Below, in pieces: positions 1 through 22,837 of a stretch of DNA of 22,841 nucleotides (position 1 is the stretch's first letter; every line of letters starts with the position of its first letter). Both the position numbers and the translations under genes were made by a program. This DNA is from Leptospira weilii serovar Ranarum str. ICFT. Lineage in GTDB: Bacteria > Spirochaetota > Leptospiria > Leptospirales > Leptospiraceae. The stretch spans positions 1 through 22,841 of the forward strand of contig NZ_AOHC02000044.1 of the NCBI RefSeq assembly GCF_000332415.1. The letters are read 5' to 3'. The notes under the pieces were generated by a model that was given only the letters and a program-made list of their open reading frames with translations, did no database searches and had not been told where the DNA came from.

Positions 1-1
1 G

Positions 2-1876
2 ATCGTTTTGTCGGTCTCCGTTGGAGTCGGTTTCACTTACGGTGTGAGTCCCGCACTGGAATCTATTTTATCGACTGTCAATCCCGTTTCGCCGGTTCAA
101 AAGCCCACCGATAAACCGAAAGATAAACCGATTAAGGTCGTTGTACACGACGGAGGCAAATTTTGTTACGCCCCTGTTTTCAGCGGAGGTGAAAGTTATA
201 TTCAGATTGAACAGTGTTGGGAGCAACACGTCGCTAACGCAAGATACGATGTGTTTCAAAGAATTTCTTATTACATTGAAAACACTTGGTTGTGTGTAAC
301 CGCCCCGGAGGCGGTGATTCTCGGAGATAAAACTTGGGATTACGTCAACCTCCGACCTTGTACGATCAATGACCCTCGACAAAGATGGATCGTAAAGGAT
401 AACGCCTTTTGGACCGCGGACGGGTTTTATCGTTTGAAGGATACGAATTGGTACGGTTATATCTCCAGAAACTCAAAGGATAACTATAACCACACGTTAG
501 ACACTTCGATGGAGGATTGGGTTAAGACCGTAGCCACTCCCGGAAACATCAGCGTTCAAACTTCCATAGCTTGGAACTTGGGAAACGATCGTTACTTCAT
601 TCATTCGAAAGGCTCGAAGAAAAATACCACGCCGATCTACTACAATCCCGAAAGCGGACATCTCGCCGAATACGATCCCGTGAGCGGATCTCTCTATTGT
701 ATGTATTCCAACGTAAATAGTTATCAATGGAATTGGGTCAAATGGGGATTGTGTAGCGACGCGCCTATCAGTAAGAACAATCCCGCTTATTGGAACGTCT
801 CTCTGGAAACCGACGAGGGAGGGATGATCACGGATTACAAGGGGAATGCCCTAAGAGTTACCAGGTATGGATCCAATTGGGGTGTTGCCTATGCGGCTAA
901 ACCTTCTTTTTTGAAAAACGATACTACCAACAGTCCTACTTCTCTGTTTACCGTTAATAAGGATTTGCTGAATTGGGTACGTTACACAGCCGGGAATCTT
1001 GGAAAAACGGAGCAGTATTGTCCGGCCGGAAATAAGGAAAATGGAATATACAAAAGATCTAAAAGAACCCTACCGCCCGACTTTCAATTGAGTGAGGCTT
1101 GGATTCGAAGACTTTATGATATATCAAATTCAGCTGCATCAGCGAGCCAGGTTCGTGGGATATGCGGCGTTTGTCTGCTTCATAGTTTCCAGATGTTGGC
1201 GGAGCTTCAGGAGCGCCATTCGCAAGGACCTCTTCAGAGTGGCGGTTATTTTTTTGATACGGCTCCCAATACGGATCCTTTTATCTCGTTTGGACAACGT
1301 TATCCGTTATTGGACACGGCGTTGGCGGACGTTCCTAGAGTGTATGAAAGTTTTACCGGTCCTACGAGTAGGCTGCGTGTATTTGCAACCGCTATGACTG
1401 TATTGCCTCAGTACGACTGGGTTCCTTCTCGTGAATTCAGAACTCAACCTGAGATACAATCTCACATTCGCTCGCTCATAAATTCTCCGCCCGGAAGTAT
1501 TTGGTTGGGGGTATCGGCCCGTCGGCATATATCCGGAACTATAACGGGGCATTCCGTTCCCATTCTTAGGACCTCTCAGGGGTTAGTGATAATTCCAACG
1601 GCCGCAGTTGCGATGCCGCTGGACTATTTCAGACAAACTTTAACACCGACCACGGATCCGCTCGAGGTAATCAATAGACTGGAAACGCCGACTAGGGCGC
1701 TAAGAATATTTATGACCATACAGTTAAGAGAAGAGATTTATGACAATATCTTTGATTTCCTAATCTCTAACAGCAATTGCACTGGAGAAGGAGAGGACAG
1801 AAGAGGTACAGGGGCCTACCCGACCAGCGCATCGGTAAATCAGTGTTTTGGAGGCAGGTGCACACTACCACTGTAG
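2..1876 (+). CDS. Leptospiral VM protein (DUF1561/PF07598 family), ricin-B-like lectin toxin, 5'-partial
   Basis: Residue numbers here count from a TTG at position 8, but the frame stays open to the window edge. The codons before it encode the end of a hydrophobic signal peptide (...[14 protein letters not shown]), so the true start lies just upstream. After a Pro/Lys linker (about residues 25-45) comes a Cys/Trp-rich part with QRW at 125-127 and QWNW at 240-243, as in ricin-B-like lectin folds. The C-terminal half (about 355-620) carries the family block [17 protein letters not shown] (384-400) and GHSVPIL (514-520). Known of the family: secreted proteins expanded in pathogenic Leptospira, reported to bind host cells through the lectin part and to be cytotoxic with nuclease activity. 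The length (about 630 aa with the missing start) is normal for the family and no internal stop is seen. The family call is from remembered resemblance and is fairly sure. The enzymatic mechanism is not readable from the sequence. Confidence 0.85.
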   Translation: MVLSVSVGVGFTYGVSPALESILSTVNPVSPVQKPTDKPKDKPIKVVVHDGGKFCYAPVFSGGESYIQIEQCWEQHVANARYDVFQRISYYIENTWLCVTAPEAVILGDKTWDYVNLRPCTINDPRQRWIVKDNAFWTADGFYRLKDTNWYGYISRNSKDNYNHTLDTSMEDWVKTVATPGNISVQTSIAWNLGNDRYFIHSKGSKKNTTPIYYNPESGHLAEYDPVSGSLYCMYSNVNSYQWNWVKWGLCSDAPISKNNPAYWNVSLETDEGGMITDYKGNALRVTRYGSNWGVAYAAKPSFLKNDTTNSPTSLFTVNKDLLNWVRYTAGNLGKTEQYCPAGNKENGIYKRSKRTLPPDFQLSEAWIRRLYDISNSAASASQVRGICGVCLLHSFQMLAELQERHSQGPLQSGGYFFDTAPNTDPFISFGQRYPLLDTALADVPRVYESFTGPTSRLRVFATAMTVLPQYDWVPSREFRTQPEIQSHIRSLINSPPGSIWLGVSARRHISGTITGHSVPILRTSQGLVIIPTAAVAMPLDYFRQTLTPTTDPLEVINRLETPTRALRIFMTIQLREEIYDNIFDFLISNSNCTGEGEDRRGTGAYPTSASVNQCFGGRCTLPL

Positions 1877-1883
1877 TTTTAAG

Positions 1884-1923
1884 TCGGCGATTTAGAAAGA
1901 AACTCTTGGATAAACATCGCCGA
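1884..1923 (+). terminator. Weak candidate terminator hairpin after the VM gene
   Basis: TCGGCGAT (1884-1891) and ATCGCCGA (1916-1923) are perfect 8-base inverted repeats 8 bases after the VM stop codon, separated by a 24-base loop. No T-run follows, so intrinsic termination is doubtful. The rest of the 1877-2196 gap is AT-rich, and I see no gene and no convincing promoter in it. Confidence 0.3.
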
Positions 1924-2196
1924 ACTCGCGTTACATTGATTCGAAAAATCGAAATTTGTGAAATAATTGACTTTATTTTATCTCAAAATTAATCATTCGT
2001 TAAAACGGGATGAAATTGGAGACTTCAAATTACTTCCAAAATATCGGAGCCTATCCCGAAAGAAACTCAGCGTATTTTCTTCTTTTTATTTTTGTAAGTA
2101 TGCAAAACCTAAATCGAACGCTTTTTTCTTGCAGGGTAGGTACAAACGAATGGAATTGTTCAATTGATCATTCGTGTCATGAGGAAAAATAAAACA

Positions 2197-3189
<993 letters not shown>

Positions 3190-3326
3190 TCTTTCAACCC
3201 TTCTCGTTCAAAGAGAGGGCCGTAGGAAAAATCTTGCGTGGGAAAAACCAAGGAAAAGTTTCCAACTCGGAAAGATCGCGTTATGTGTCCTTTACTAGGG
3301 GTTAGTGACTAGTGGTTAGAAAATTT

Positions 3327-3678
3327 ACGGAGTAAGGAAATTATACTTTGTTAAAGTCTGATCCCTCTCGTTAGGAAAAAATAACTGAATCCTGATTTCT
3401 ATTTGCTGAATCCTAGTGAATAGATTTCAGAAATCAGAGTTCAGAATCATTTACAGAATAGAAAAATTATGCTTTGTTAAAACCCAATTGCTCTATTAGG
3501 AAAAAACCCACTGAACTCGGACTTCTATTCACTGAATCCTAGTGGATAGATTTTAGGGATCAGAGTTCAGAAATCAGAGTTCAGAATCATTTACAGAATA
3601 GAAAAATCATGCTTTGTTAAAGTCTGATCGCCCTTTTCAGGCAAGGTCACTCTGAACTCTGACTTTTATTCACTAGTA
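3327..3678. repeat. Three-copy intergenic repeat (period 126, then 140) with hairpin-forming units
   Basis: The landmark TTTGTTAA ends at 3354, 3480 and 3620. Positions 3431-3480 and 3571-3620 differ at one base in 50. The 140-base spacing comes from a 14-base internal duplication around ATCAGAGTTCAG in copy 2. Copy 2 folds well: CTGAACTC (3511-3518) pairs with GAGTTCAG (3563-3570), enclosing CTATTCACT (3525-3533) paired with AGTGGATAG (3541-3549). Copy 3 is truncated. CTAGTG at 3309-3314 and CACTAG at 3671-3676 form a short inverted pair around the array. No coding potential was found in 3190-3679. Confidence 0.8.
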
Positions 3679-3679
3679 T

Positions 3680-4216
<537 letters not shown>

Positions 4217-4263
4217 GGTCAGTTTTCAAGAAATAAATCATTATCATCCATCCAACCGGAGGT

Positions 4264-4696
4264 TTACGATACCGGCGCGGAAAGCTCCGAATCGTCGAAC
4301 GACGGATTGCCGTCCAAACCCAAATCCCAAAAAGGACCTCGTAAGAAAACGTTGATCCCGTGCGTGGCTCCCGATTTCGAAATTCCGCCCGTCAAAGTGT
4401 ATTTGACGTCCTCTGAAATTCGACGATCGACATCGTCCGGGTCGCTATAGCCTTCCAAATCTTGGGCGTGGCGTCGTTCGAAAACTCATGGAAGGAACGG
4501 CGACGAAATCTACATTCTGCTTTTTGAATATTTTGGAAACCTCCGGATAACGGGAATCGGCGCGAACCCAAAACACCGATTTTACCGGCCGGGCTTTGAA
4601 TGACCCTTAAATTTTCCGGAGAGTCGTCTTCACAAAGGATATTTCATCCTCTATCGGATCAATTTTTGAGGAAGAATTTTCGGCCACGACGCCATC
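4264..4696 (-). pseudogene. Decayed carbon-nitrogen hydrolase (nitrilase superfamily) remnant
   Basis: Read on the minus strand, three frames carry consecutive pieces of one protein. About 4696-4570 gives DGVVAENSS, then after a shift DDSPENLRVIQSPAGKIGVL. About 4565-4490 gives RADSRYPEVSKIF, then NVDFVAVPSM. About 4490-4264 gives EFSNDATPKIWKAI, then (again shifted) an open stretch ending LDGNPSFDDSELSAPVS. The order PAGKIGVL-x-C-ADSRYPE, then DFVAVPS, is the nitrilase-type core. Here the expected catalytic Cys codon reads CGC (Arg), and at least three frameshifts and a stop separate the pieces. Only the last 64 codons remain open. No functional gene is likely. The family call rests on motif recognition. 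Confidence 0.6.
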
Positions 4697-4820
4697 GGAT
4701 ACGTTTTAAGATACGGCGTCCTAATATAAAACGGGTCGTGTTATAACCCAATAAGCCAATCGTTCAAAATCGTATATCCTACATAATATCCTTTAAAAAC
4801 ACTGGATTTGCGGAGAACGA

Positions 4821-5243
4821 GTGAAAATGAGCATTTCGGAAAAGCAGGTTCGTAACTTACGCGAATCCTTTGATATCGTTAATTTGGACAGAATCAAATT
4901 CGTAGAATTATTTTTTGTATATCTAAAGGAAAACAGCCTAAAATACGAGGACGTCTTTTCCCGGATTCAATTGGAAGAAGCCAAATCTTTTATAAGCGCC
5001 GCGCGGAACATCGCCCTTTTCGGACCTCAGGACCCGCAACTGGAAAGAGCCATTCATAACTTCGGAATGGAATGTATCAAAATCTGCAACCGAGTGGAAG
5101 AAATTCCCCTCCTGGAAAAAGGCTGGCTTTTTGCTTTGCAAGAATGGCTTGGACCCTGGTATTCCCACGAGGTGGAAGAAAGTTGGCAAGAGGTCTTCAA
5201 AATGATCCACGGTTCCTTTGAAGAAGCCCTCCAAAGAAACTAA
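4821..5243 (+). CDS. Small globin-like protein, proximal His apparently absent
   Basis: 140 aa, mostly helical, with no signal peptide, so probably cytoplasmic. The start SISEKQVRNLRESFDIV and the end GWLFALQEWLG, then SWQEVFKMIHGSF, resemble helices A and G/H of single-domain bacterial globins and flavohaemoglobin globin domains. Aligning the segment before the G helix by eye puts Cys85 (ECIKICNRVEEIP) where the haem-ligating F8 His is expected; His79 is six residues away. It may therefore be a haem-free or unusually liganded globin fold, or a different helical family. GTG 4821 is used because GGAG sits five bases before it; ATG 4827 is a possible alternative. Neighbours give no functional hint. 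Confidence 0.5.
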   Translation: MKMSISEKQVRNLRESFDIVNLDRIKFVELFFVYLKENSLKYEDVFSRIQLEEAKSFISAARNIALFGPQDPQLERAIHNFGMECIKICNRVEEIPLLEKGWLFALQEWLGPWYSHEVEESWQEVFKMIHGSFEEALQRN

Positions 5244-5419
5244 TGATTTTTTATATTCGTACATTATAATTTATTTTCAGGTTGCACCGCGTCTTCCTCG
5301 GCAGACAAACACAAACCATTCGTCCCGATCTCTAAAACGCGTGAGTTCGGTCTATTGATTTTATATGAAAAACGGAAATTTTCCGGAAGAGTAAAATCAT
5401 CGGCAGGAGAAAAAATGAA

Positions 5420-5454
5420 ATTTAAAAACCGCCGAGCCTTTTTGACTCGGCGGC
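5420..5454 (-). terminator. Rho-independent terminator of the lipoprotein gene
   Basis: On the minus strand a perfect 8-bp GC-rich stem (CCGCCGAG/CTCGGCGG, at 5446-5453 and 5429-5436 in plus coordinates) with a 9-base loop is followed by TTTTT. It starts 8 bases after the stop codon of the lipoprotein gene at 5462. Confidence 0.9.
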
Positions 5455-5461
5455 CCAAAAA

Positions 5462-6187
5462 TTACTTCAGTTTAATCGTAGATTTATAGGTATGTGAATC
5501 TTTTATCTTTTCCTCGCCGATCGTTCCGCTGATTTCCACGGTCTCCTCGATCGTCATGGTCGCTTTATCGAGATCGTCCATATTTTGAATCGAGTATTTT
5601 GCGTTGTTCGATGTGAAGGTAAGATCGATTGTCGGATATAAGAAGCCGTTCACAGTATAAGAACTCGTACGCATTCTTCGAATACTGTTCATCGTATATT
5701 TCATCTCGGTCAGCGGTGCATTCGGATTCAAATTTCCATCCATGACTATATCCGCTCTCCCATCTAAGGTAATTTCACCTTCAATCGTGACAAGAGAGGT
5801 TCCACCACCCTCCATCGTAGGAGCCATTTGTTGACAATTTTCAAACGCCATCTTTGTATCGGTAAACTGCATGCTAAACCCGGTAGCCGTTTGACTAGGG
5901 GTCATTTCACCCGACAAAGTCATCTTTCCACCCAAAGCACAATCCTGAGACTGATTGATTGTCGCAAAAGGAGATACGTTCCCTCTGGAACGAGCTCCCT
6001 GTTGCCCCGGGTTGTTATTTGCGGTAAGGACGCTCAAAGCTGCATAAACTCCGGAAACACCGGGATCTTTAGATTGAAGCGCCGCCAAGAGAAGTGCATT
6101 GTTGAGAGAGTTGTCGTCCTTTTTGCTAGCGCAGTTCGAAAAGAACAACGTTAAGAACAACATCACGGCTATTTTTTTTTGGAACAT
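5462..6187 (-). CDS. Putative leptospiral lipoprotein, function unknown
   Basis: 241 aa from ATG 6187, chosen because GGAGG lies eight bases upstream and the signal peptide then starts correctly; a longer in-frame start at 6202 lacks support. Residues 1-18 are a classic export signal ([10 protein letters not shown] followed by FLTLFFSN) with Cys19 in FSNC, matching the relaxed spirochaete lipobox. After lipidation the mature part starts SKKDD. It has an Asn/Gln-rich linker and then beta-rich repeats of the pattern T-x-GE-x-T, suggesting a beta-sandwich or barrel exposed in the periplasm or on a membrane surface. No enzymatic motif is recognised. It is a monocistronic unit with its own terminator. 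Confidence 0.8.
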   Translation of the reverse strand: MFQKKIAVMLFLTLFFSNCASKKDDNSLNNALLLAALQSKDPGVSGVYAALSVLTANNNPGQQGARSRGNVSPFATINQSQDCALGGKMTLSGEMTPSQTATGFSMQFTDTKMAFENCQQMAPTMEGGGTSLVTIEGEITLDGRADIVMDGNLNPNAPLTEMKYTMNSIRRMRTSSYTVNGFLYPTIDLTFTSNNAKYSIQNMDDLDKATMTIEETVEISGTIGEEKIKDSHTYKSTIKLK

Positions 6188-6232
6188 GGTTGAATCCTCC
6201 AAATTGGTTCAACTATGCCAACGACCCTCGTT

Positions 6233-6253
6233 TTTTTTTGTGCCACAAAAAAA
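6233..6253. promoter_or_regulatory. Perfect AT-rich palindrome upstream of the lipoprotein gene
   Basis: T7-GTG, a central C at 6243, then CAC-A7: 10-base arms with a one-base centre, 46 bases upstream of the lipoprotein ATG and downstream of the preceding gene's stop. Its symmetry suits a dimeric regulator's operator. It is too AT-rich to be a convincing terminator. Function is inferred only from position. Confidence 0.3.
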
Positions 6254-6333
6254 TTCGAAGAATGAAACTTAAATTCGGGATTGAAGCGTATTTTAGAAAA
6301 AAAAATCAGGGAATCTTGTACTTCCGGACGGTC

Positions 6334-7296
6334 CTAAAAACGAAAAATCACTCCGCCCGAAACTTCCTTTTCTTTTTCCCGAAAGGAAACGTTTACACTG
6401 GGCACAACTTCCCAATTTTCAAACTGATATCCTAAGAAAGCGTCCAAAATTAAAACGAAAACAAAAGCGGAAACGTATTCTTGCTTCTCACGCTGATAAC
6501 GTCCTTTCTCCAGCACTTGACCGTCTGTCAAAACGACTTTCGAAGAATTCGAAATGATACTGTACGAGGCGGCAATATTGATCAGATTTCGATCGTTTGA
6601 CACGATGGCGAACAGATCGAACGGCGTAGGCGCTGTACCCGTTTGCGAGGCGGATTTTACGGGACTCAAATATACGACACTTCTTTCGGTGAGATAAAGT
6701 TCCGTAAGTATCAAAAGAAAACCCAAACCTTTTAAAGTATAAGAATCATTTCGAAGCAATCGGGACCATCCGGGAATCAGCCCTTCCGCAAAAACTTTAA
6801 TGCCTGATTTTTTGGCTGTGGGAACTCTTTCTTCCACACTTGGCCTTAAATTAGGAGTCGGTTTGACCACTTCGGGGTTTTGAGTGGGATGTTGTGGAGT
6901 GTTTTCTTTCGAAGTTCCTTCTAAATTGGGGGTCGGTTTTGCCAACTCGGGTTTTTTTGCTGGATTCGGCGGGAAATTGGAAATAAAAACTTTCTGGACT
7001 TCCGAGAGGGAAATTCTCTCCACCTTACCGTTTTTATGTGTGATTTCAAAACCGTTGGGAACGGTTTTGACTTCCACATTCACGATTCTTCTCCCATTTT
7101 TGAGTAAAATCGATTTCGCGTCGAGGTTCGTAAAAAAACAAGTCGATACGAAAAATAAAACGTATAACAGCGTTTCGTTGAGTTTAGAAAGTAACTCGCT
7201 TGATTCCTCGGAACGTTTCGTAGTTTTCCGAATTCTCGGAACGGAAAAATTAAGTTTAAGGTTAAATCGTAAAAATTTCGGATTCGATGGCGGCAT
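6334..7296 (-). CDS. Exported/membrane protein with N-terminal LKNG-type beta domain and Pro-rich linker
   Basis: 320 aa. After a basic N-terminal region, a hydrophobic stretch (about 43-57, [13 protein letters not shown]) looks like a signal peptide or anchor, with possible cleavage near LDA-KS. Residues 61-106 ([16 protein letters not shown], then [24 protein letters not shown]) form a small beta domain with the L-KNG...NGK...I...V pattern often seen in leptospiral envelope proteins. A Pro-rich linker with a duplicated KPTPNL (119-124, 145-150) leads to a C-terminal part with [10 protein letters not shown] (171-180), a second hydrophobic stretch (about 190-203) and a third near 275-287. The last residues (VSGGVIFRF, ending in Phe) are outer-membrane-like. 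No enzyme family is recognised. It is divergent from the sigma/FecR pair, 61 bases away. The start at 7296 has only a distant GGAAG, so the true start may differ. Confidence 0.65.
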   Translation of the reverse strand: MPPSNPKFLRFNLKLNFSVPRIRKTTKRSEESSELLSKLNETLLYVLFFVSTCFFTNLDAKSILLKNGRRIVNVEVKTVPNGFEITHKNGKVERISLSEVQKVFISNFPPNPAKKPELAKPTPNLEGTSKENTPQHPTQNPEVVKPTPNLRPSVEERVPTAKKSGIKVFAEGLIPGWSRLLRNDSYTLKGLGFLLILTELYLTERSVVYLSPVKSASQTGTAPTPFDLFAIVSNDRNLINIAASYSIISNSSKVVLTDGQVLEKGRYQREKQEYVSAFVFVLILDAFLGYQFENWEVVPSVNVSFREKEKEVSGGVIFRF

Positions 7297-7355
7297 TCGA
7301 TTTTTTTTTGCTTCCGCGTGACACTTTTTTACAAGTCGGTTCGTTATTTAATTAC

Positions 7356-7900
<545 letters not shown>

Positions 7901-7910
7901 GAGATAAAAG

Positions 7911-8975
7911 ATGGAATCTAATCCCGAATCAAATCGAAGGTCAAATATGCAACGAGCCATTGCCAACGAAATGACACGATCGGAACTCAGCCAATTTTTA
8001 TCCGATCCAAAGTCCAAAAAAGAATTCTTCGAGTTGATGAAATTGAAGATTCAAATCGGAACCTTGGATGTAAATCGAAAGGAGCTTGAACCGTTCCGTT
8101 CCCGTGAAAAAAAACGCGGCGTTCTCTATTTTAGAAATTCATTATTAGCCGCCGCCTGTGTTCTATTACTTTCAGGTTTGGCATTTTATTTTAGATTTTT
8201 TACCGGGAACCAAAACGAATTCGAAATCACCAAATCGGTGACGACGGGCCAGTGTAACGTTACTATGGATAAGGAAAAAATCGTTCTGAAATCCGGTAAA
8301 AATTCCTACTGCGATTATACGATCGCCGGAGATCTGGGGTTGACTTTGAGAATTTTACCCGATTCGATCTTTTCCGCTTCCAAAAAAGGGGACGAAATCA
8401 ATCTGGATTTAAGGTCGGGAACGGCTCTGTTTACTACGATCAAAAAAAAAACAACTCTGAGAGTTCGATCGAAAGTCGAGACCATATCTTCCGAGCTCCT
8501 AGGAACCACTCTCGTTCTCATAGTGGACCCGCATTATAAAAAATATCAAATTATAGTGTTAGAGGGTGCGATACGAGTCGAGCCGTCCGATTCCACAAAA
8601 CCGAAAGTGGACGTTTTAACCGGATACTCCGTTCTTAAAGACGAAACTTCGCAAACCGCTTCGCAAGAAATCGAAGTCGTCAAAACGAACTCGGGCGAAT
8701 TTACGAAATACCAAGCCCTTTCCGAGGATTCCAAAAAAACCTTAAATGAAAATTTTACCCGTCATAACGAAACAACAAATTCCTTAATTACATCCGATCC
8801 TTCGGATCATTCCCGCACATCGGTCCCGATCTATCGAATCACTCTCAAAAATAAGAAAGTTTATTCCGGAACGATCGAAGAGACGGATCGATTTTACCTG
8901 CTTGTGGATAAGGAAGGGAATAGGATAGAAATTGAAAAAGAAGATATAATAGAATTGGAACTCGTACAACCGTAA
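7911..8975 (+). CDS. FecR-domain membrane protein, likely anti-sigma/signal partner of the ECF factor
   Basis: 354 aa with a clear AGGAGAT ribosome site. Residues 1-70 are a cytoplasmic helical part ([20 protein letters not shown]) that would contact the sigma factor. One membrane helix lies at about 77-96. A periplasmic FecR-type beta domain follows (about 105-225; [20 protein letters not shown], then [17 protein letters not shown], then [10 protein letters not shown]). A Ser/Thr-rich linker leads to a C-terminal 45-residue domain ([15 protein letters not shown] through [11 protein letters not shown]) that resembles the N-terminal domain of the divergent gene. FecR-type proteins sense envelope signals and release their sigma factor. 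No TonB receptor gene is adjacent, so the inducing signal is not evident. Confidence 0.85.
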   Translation: MESNPESNRRSNMQRAIANEMTRSELSQFLSDPKSKKEFFELMKLKIQIGTLDVNRKELEPFRSREKKRGVLYFRNSLLAAACVLLLSGLAFYFRFFTGNQNEFEITKSVTTGQCNVTMDKEKIVLKSGKNSYCDYTIAGDLGLTLRILPDSIFSASKKGDEINLDLRSGTALFTTIKKKTTLRVRSKVETISSELLGTTLVLIVDPHYKKYQIIVLEGAIRVEPSDSTKPKVDVLTGYSVLKDETSQTASQEIEVVKTNSGEFTKYQALSEDSKKTLNENFTRHNETTNSLITSDPSDHSRTSVPIYRITLKNKKVYSGTIEETDRFYLLVDKEGNRIEIEKEDIIELELVQP

Positions 8976-8978
8976 CGT

Positions 8979-9446
8979 TTAGTATTTAGGCCAATCGATC
9001 GTATCGTCTTTAAAAAGCGGACTGAATCCGAAAAAGATCAATTCGTTTTCTTCAAACTGAAAAACCGCGTTGAGTTTATCGGAGAAGGCGGTCACACCGT
9101 GATCTTCTTCGTGGTCGTGACCCTCGTGATCTTCATCGTCCTCTTCAAAATCGTCGATTCCGTTTTGACTCAGAATTTCTCGGACGGTTTCGATGGATTC
9201 GCCTATGATCGGTTTTCCAAAAAGCCGAATCGAAGGATTTGAAATCGTAATCGAATACAATCGATCGCCTTCGTCCTGATCGAATTCATATTCGGATTCC
9301 TCCGAAAAATATTCGTATCCGGTCGAGACGGAACCTTCGTAATCGTAGTCGTAGATCTCGTCGGGTTCTCCGAGTTTTGATTTTACCTCGTCCTTGGACA
9401 TTCCGAAATAAAGACCGTTCAACCCTTTTCCGATTTCTATGTTCAT
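8979..9446 (-). CDS. Acidic His-rich protein of unknown function
   Basis: 155 aa, no signal peptide, strongly acidic. The start [24 protein letters not shown] resembles the short helix-turn pattern G-M-s-x-x-E-V-x-x-x-L-G-x-P seen in BamE/SmpA-like and related small domains, and [13 protein letters not shown] (80-92) looks like a second copy. Residues 98-117 are a run of Asp/Glu/His ([17 protein letters not shown]), plausible for metal binding. A GGGGG ribosome site precedes the ATG. It converges on the FecR-like gene with only three bases between stop codons, so a shared terminator or antisense overlap of transcripts is likely. No family is assigned with confidence. Confidence 0.65.
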   Translation of the reverse strand: MNIEIGKGLNGLYFGMSKDEVKSKLGEPDEIYDYDYEGSVSTGYEYFSEESEYEFDQDEGDRLYSITISNPSIRLFGKPIIGESIETVREILSQNGIDDFEEDDEDHEGHDHEEDHGVTAFSDKLNAVFQFEENELIFFGFSPLFKDDTIDWPKY

Positions 9447-9770
9447 ACTTCCCCCTTCGAGTTTAAAAAACTTATCTTTGGATTTTTCAACGATCCGACG
9501 AAATCACAGGCTCTTTCAAACGTCTAGGACTGACAACCTCTTAAAATCCGTACACCGTATTATCCGCCCCGCAAGTTGTCGGATCTAAAGATAATCCGTA
9601 TCATTATCCGGTCGTTTTACAATCCTCGTTGATTTTCTATTTCGATCCTTTTGTTTTTGTTTCAACGGACAAAAAGATTCCGGTTCCGTTTTCAAAATAT
9701 CCGAGGCACAATCATTCCAAAAAGGACTCTAAAATTCCGTGTTTCGTTTTAGAAAAAGGACAAAATTCTC
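9447..9770. other. Intergenic region, no feature recognised
   Basis: 324 bases between a minus-strand and a plus-strand gene. It should hold both promoters, but I could not single out convincing -35/-10 pairs. An open frame starting at TTG 9629 runs into the next gene out of frame and shows no protein-like composition, so it is not called. Confidence 0.5.
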
Positions 9771-10217
9771 ATGAAAGCAAGAATCAAAGCTTGGATTCAA
9801 AAAATCAAATCCTGGGTCGCATTTTTACCGATCGTTCTGAAACTTTTCGTATACGGATGTGAGGAAAAAAATACGGAAGACCCGAAGTCCGCTTATCTTT
9901 ACTGGTCGGGGGCTCAAACGGTGCCGAACGATTTGGAACTCATTCACGGTAAGTATTGGGAGTCGGCGCACTGGAGTCACGAACACATTTTGTTTTTAGA
10001 ACTCAAGGCCCCTCCTCCCTGGAGAAAAGAATTCAAAAAACTGAATCGTTTGATCGAAGTCAAATCGGACGGATCCGAACCTTCCGACGCTCCGGCCTGG
10101 TTTAGACCTCCTAAATATTATAAAGTTCTAATGCCCAGCGGAGAATACGGTCAAGGTTCCGTTTATTATGAAAATCCTAAAAACGGACATATGTTTCTTT
10201 ACGATGTTCAACTATAA
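9771..10217 (+). CDS. Putative small lipoprotein, function unknown
   Basis: 148 aa. The N-terminus is basic (MKARIKAWIQKIKS), then hydrophobic (WVAFLPIVLKLFVYG), then Cys30 followed by EEKN, which fits a spirochaete lipobox. The mature part is Trp/Tyr/Pro-rich (LYWSGAQTVPNDLELIHGKY, WSHEHILFLELKAPPPW, APAWFRPPKYYKV), a composition of compact beta domains. No known family is recognised. AAGGA lies 11 bases before the ATG. It converges on nuoN, with a nested inverted repeat between them. Confidence 0.65.
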   Translation: MKARIKAWIQKIKSWVAFLPIVLKLFVYGCEEKNTEDPKSAYLYWSGAQTVPNDLELIHGKYWESAHWSHEHILFLELKAPPPWRKEFKKLNRLIEVKSDGSEPSDAPAWFRPPKYYKVLMPSGEYGQGSVYYENPKNGHMFLYDVQL

Positions 10218-10226
10218 AGGATCAAA

Positions 10227-10325
10227 AGAGTTGTTGAAAAATTCCATAGTAGGATTAACAAAACCGCTTCGATCGTCCGTTTTAATGTAACGAAACGGAC
10301 GGAAAATTAATTGTTCAACAACTCT
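10227..10325. terminator. Nested inverted repeat between convergent genes, candidate bidirectional terminator
   Basis: Perfect 12-base outer arms AGAGTTGTTGAA (10227-10238) and TTCAACAACTCT (10314-10325) enclose a perfect 9-base stem, CGTCCGTTT (10274-10282) with AAACGGACG (10293-10301), loop 10 bases. It lies between the stops of the lipoprotein gene and nuoN. T-runs after the stems are poor, so factor-independent termination is not certain. A small mobile-element relic is the alternative. Confidence 0.5.
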
Positions 10326-10331
10326 AAAGAA

Positions 10332-15449
<5,118 letters not shown>

Positions 15450-15454
15450 TCTTC

Positions 15455-16464
<1,010 letters not shown>

Positions 16465-16486
16465 ATTTTTTTATATTATTATATTC

Positions 16487-18855
<2,369 letters not shown>

Positions 18856-18870
18856 AAGGATTTCCTTTTG

Positions 18871-20567
<1,697 letters not shown>

Positions 20568-20568
20568 A

Positions 20569-22030
<1,462 letters not shown>

Positions 22031-22037
22031 TGCACCG

Positions 22038-22068
22038 ATTAGACTCTCGTTTGTATATGGCCTGTCAA
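22038..22068 (-). promoter_or_regulatory. nuoA: Candidate promoter of the nuo operon
   Basis: On the minus strand a perfect TTGACA (22063-22068) is followed after 19 bases by TCTAAT (22038-22043, five of six matching TATAAT). It would start transcription at or within a base or two of the nuoA ATG, implying a leaderless or nearly leaderless mRNA. The overlapping TATACA is an alternative -10 with a poor -35. This is inference from consensus only. Confidence 0.4.
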
Positions 22069-22081
22069 TCAATTTCGTGAT

Positions 22082-22313
<232 letters not shown>

Positions 22314-22333
22314 ATTAGTATGATTCTTGGACG

Positions 22334-22525
<192 letters not shown>

Positions 22526-22558
22526 ACCTTCCGCCTCTGTCATTTTAGGAGAAAAGAA

Positions 22559-22837
22559 ATGAACAGTCAAGAAGTCAAGTATGTAGGAATTGATTGTGGT
22601 AAAAAAAGTTTAGAGGTAGTTCGAATCAATTCGGAGAACTCGCTCGAACGTCGACAATTCAGCACAACGGAAAGCGGAATTAACAATTTATTAAAATGGT
22701 TAACGTCGAACGATATCGTAGGCCTGGAAGCAGGATCTCAATCTTTTAGAATTGCAAAATCAATACTAAACAAAGGAGTTCAAGTAATTGTTTTGAATCC
22801 CGGAGACTTAGCAACAATTTTATCAATCTTATACTAG
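22559..22837 (+). pseudogene. IS110-family transposase (DEDD/Ser recombinase), N-terminal part, frameshifted
   Basis: The N-terminal RuvC-like domain begins [20 protein letters not shown] (Asp at GIDCGK is the first DEDD acid) and continues [20 protein letters not shown] (the Glu of GLEAG is the second). ATG 22559 has AGGAG seven bases upstream; the upstream in-frame extension overlaps the RNA and is not used. A TAG at 22835 ends the frame after 92 codons, whereas the family has 300-400. Dropping one T from the TTTT at 22818-22821 restores ATIYQSYTRC to the window edge, so a homopolymer frameshift (true or sequencing error) is likely. The C-terminal part with the catalytic Ser lies outside. 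Confidence 0.8.

Noticed and set aside
1092..1552. Small frames overlapping the VM gene
   Set aside because: They lie inside the conserved VM reading frame and have no own start signals.
1967..1995. Promoter TTGACT with TAATCA before the hydrolase
   Set aside because: The -10 match is only two of six bases, so it is not supportable.
3327..3678. CRISPR-like direct repeats
   Set aside because: Whole units including the supposed spacers are repeated, with only three copies and imperfect identity.
5264..5458. 64-codon minus-strand gene after the lipoprotein
   Set aside because: It begins inside the terminator hairpin of the upstream gene and shows no protein-like features.
22031..22072. TTG start extending nuoA by 14 residues
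   Set aside because: The extension overlaps the likely promoter and is not typical of NuoA.
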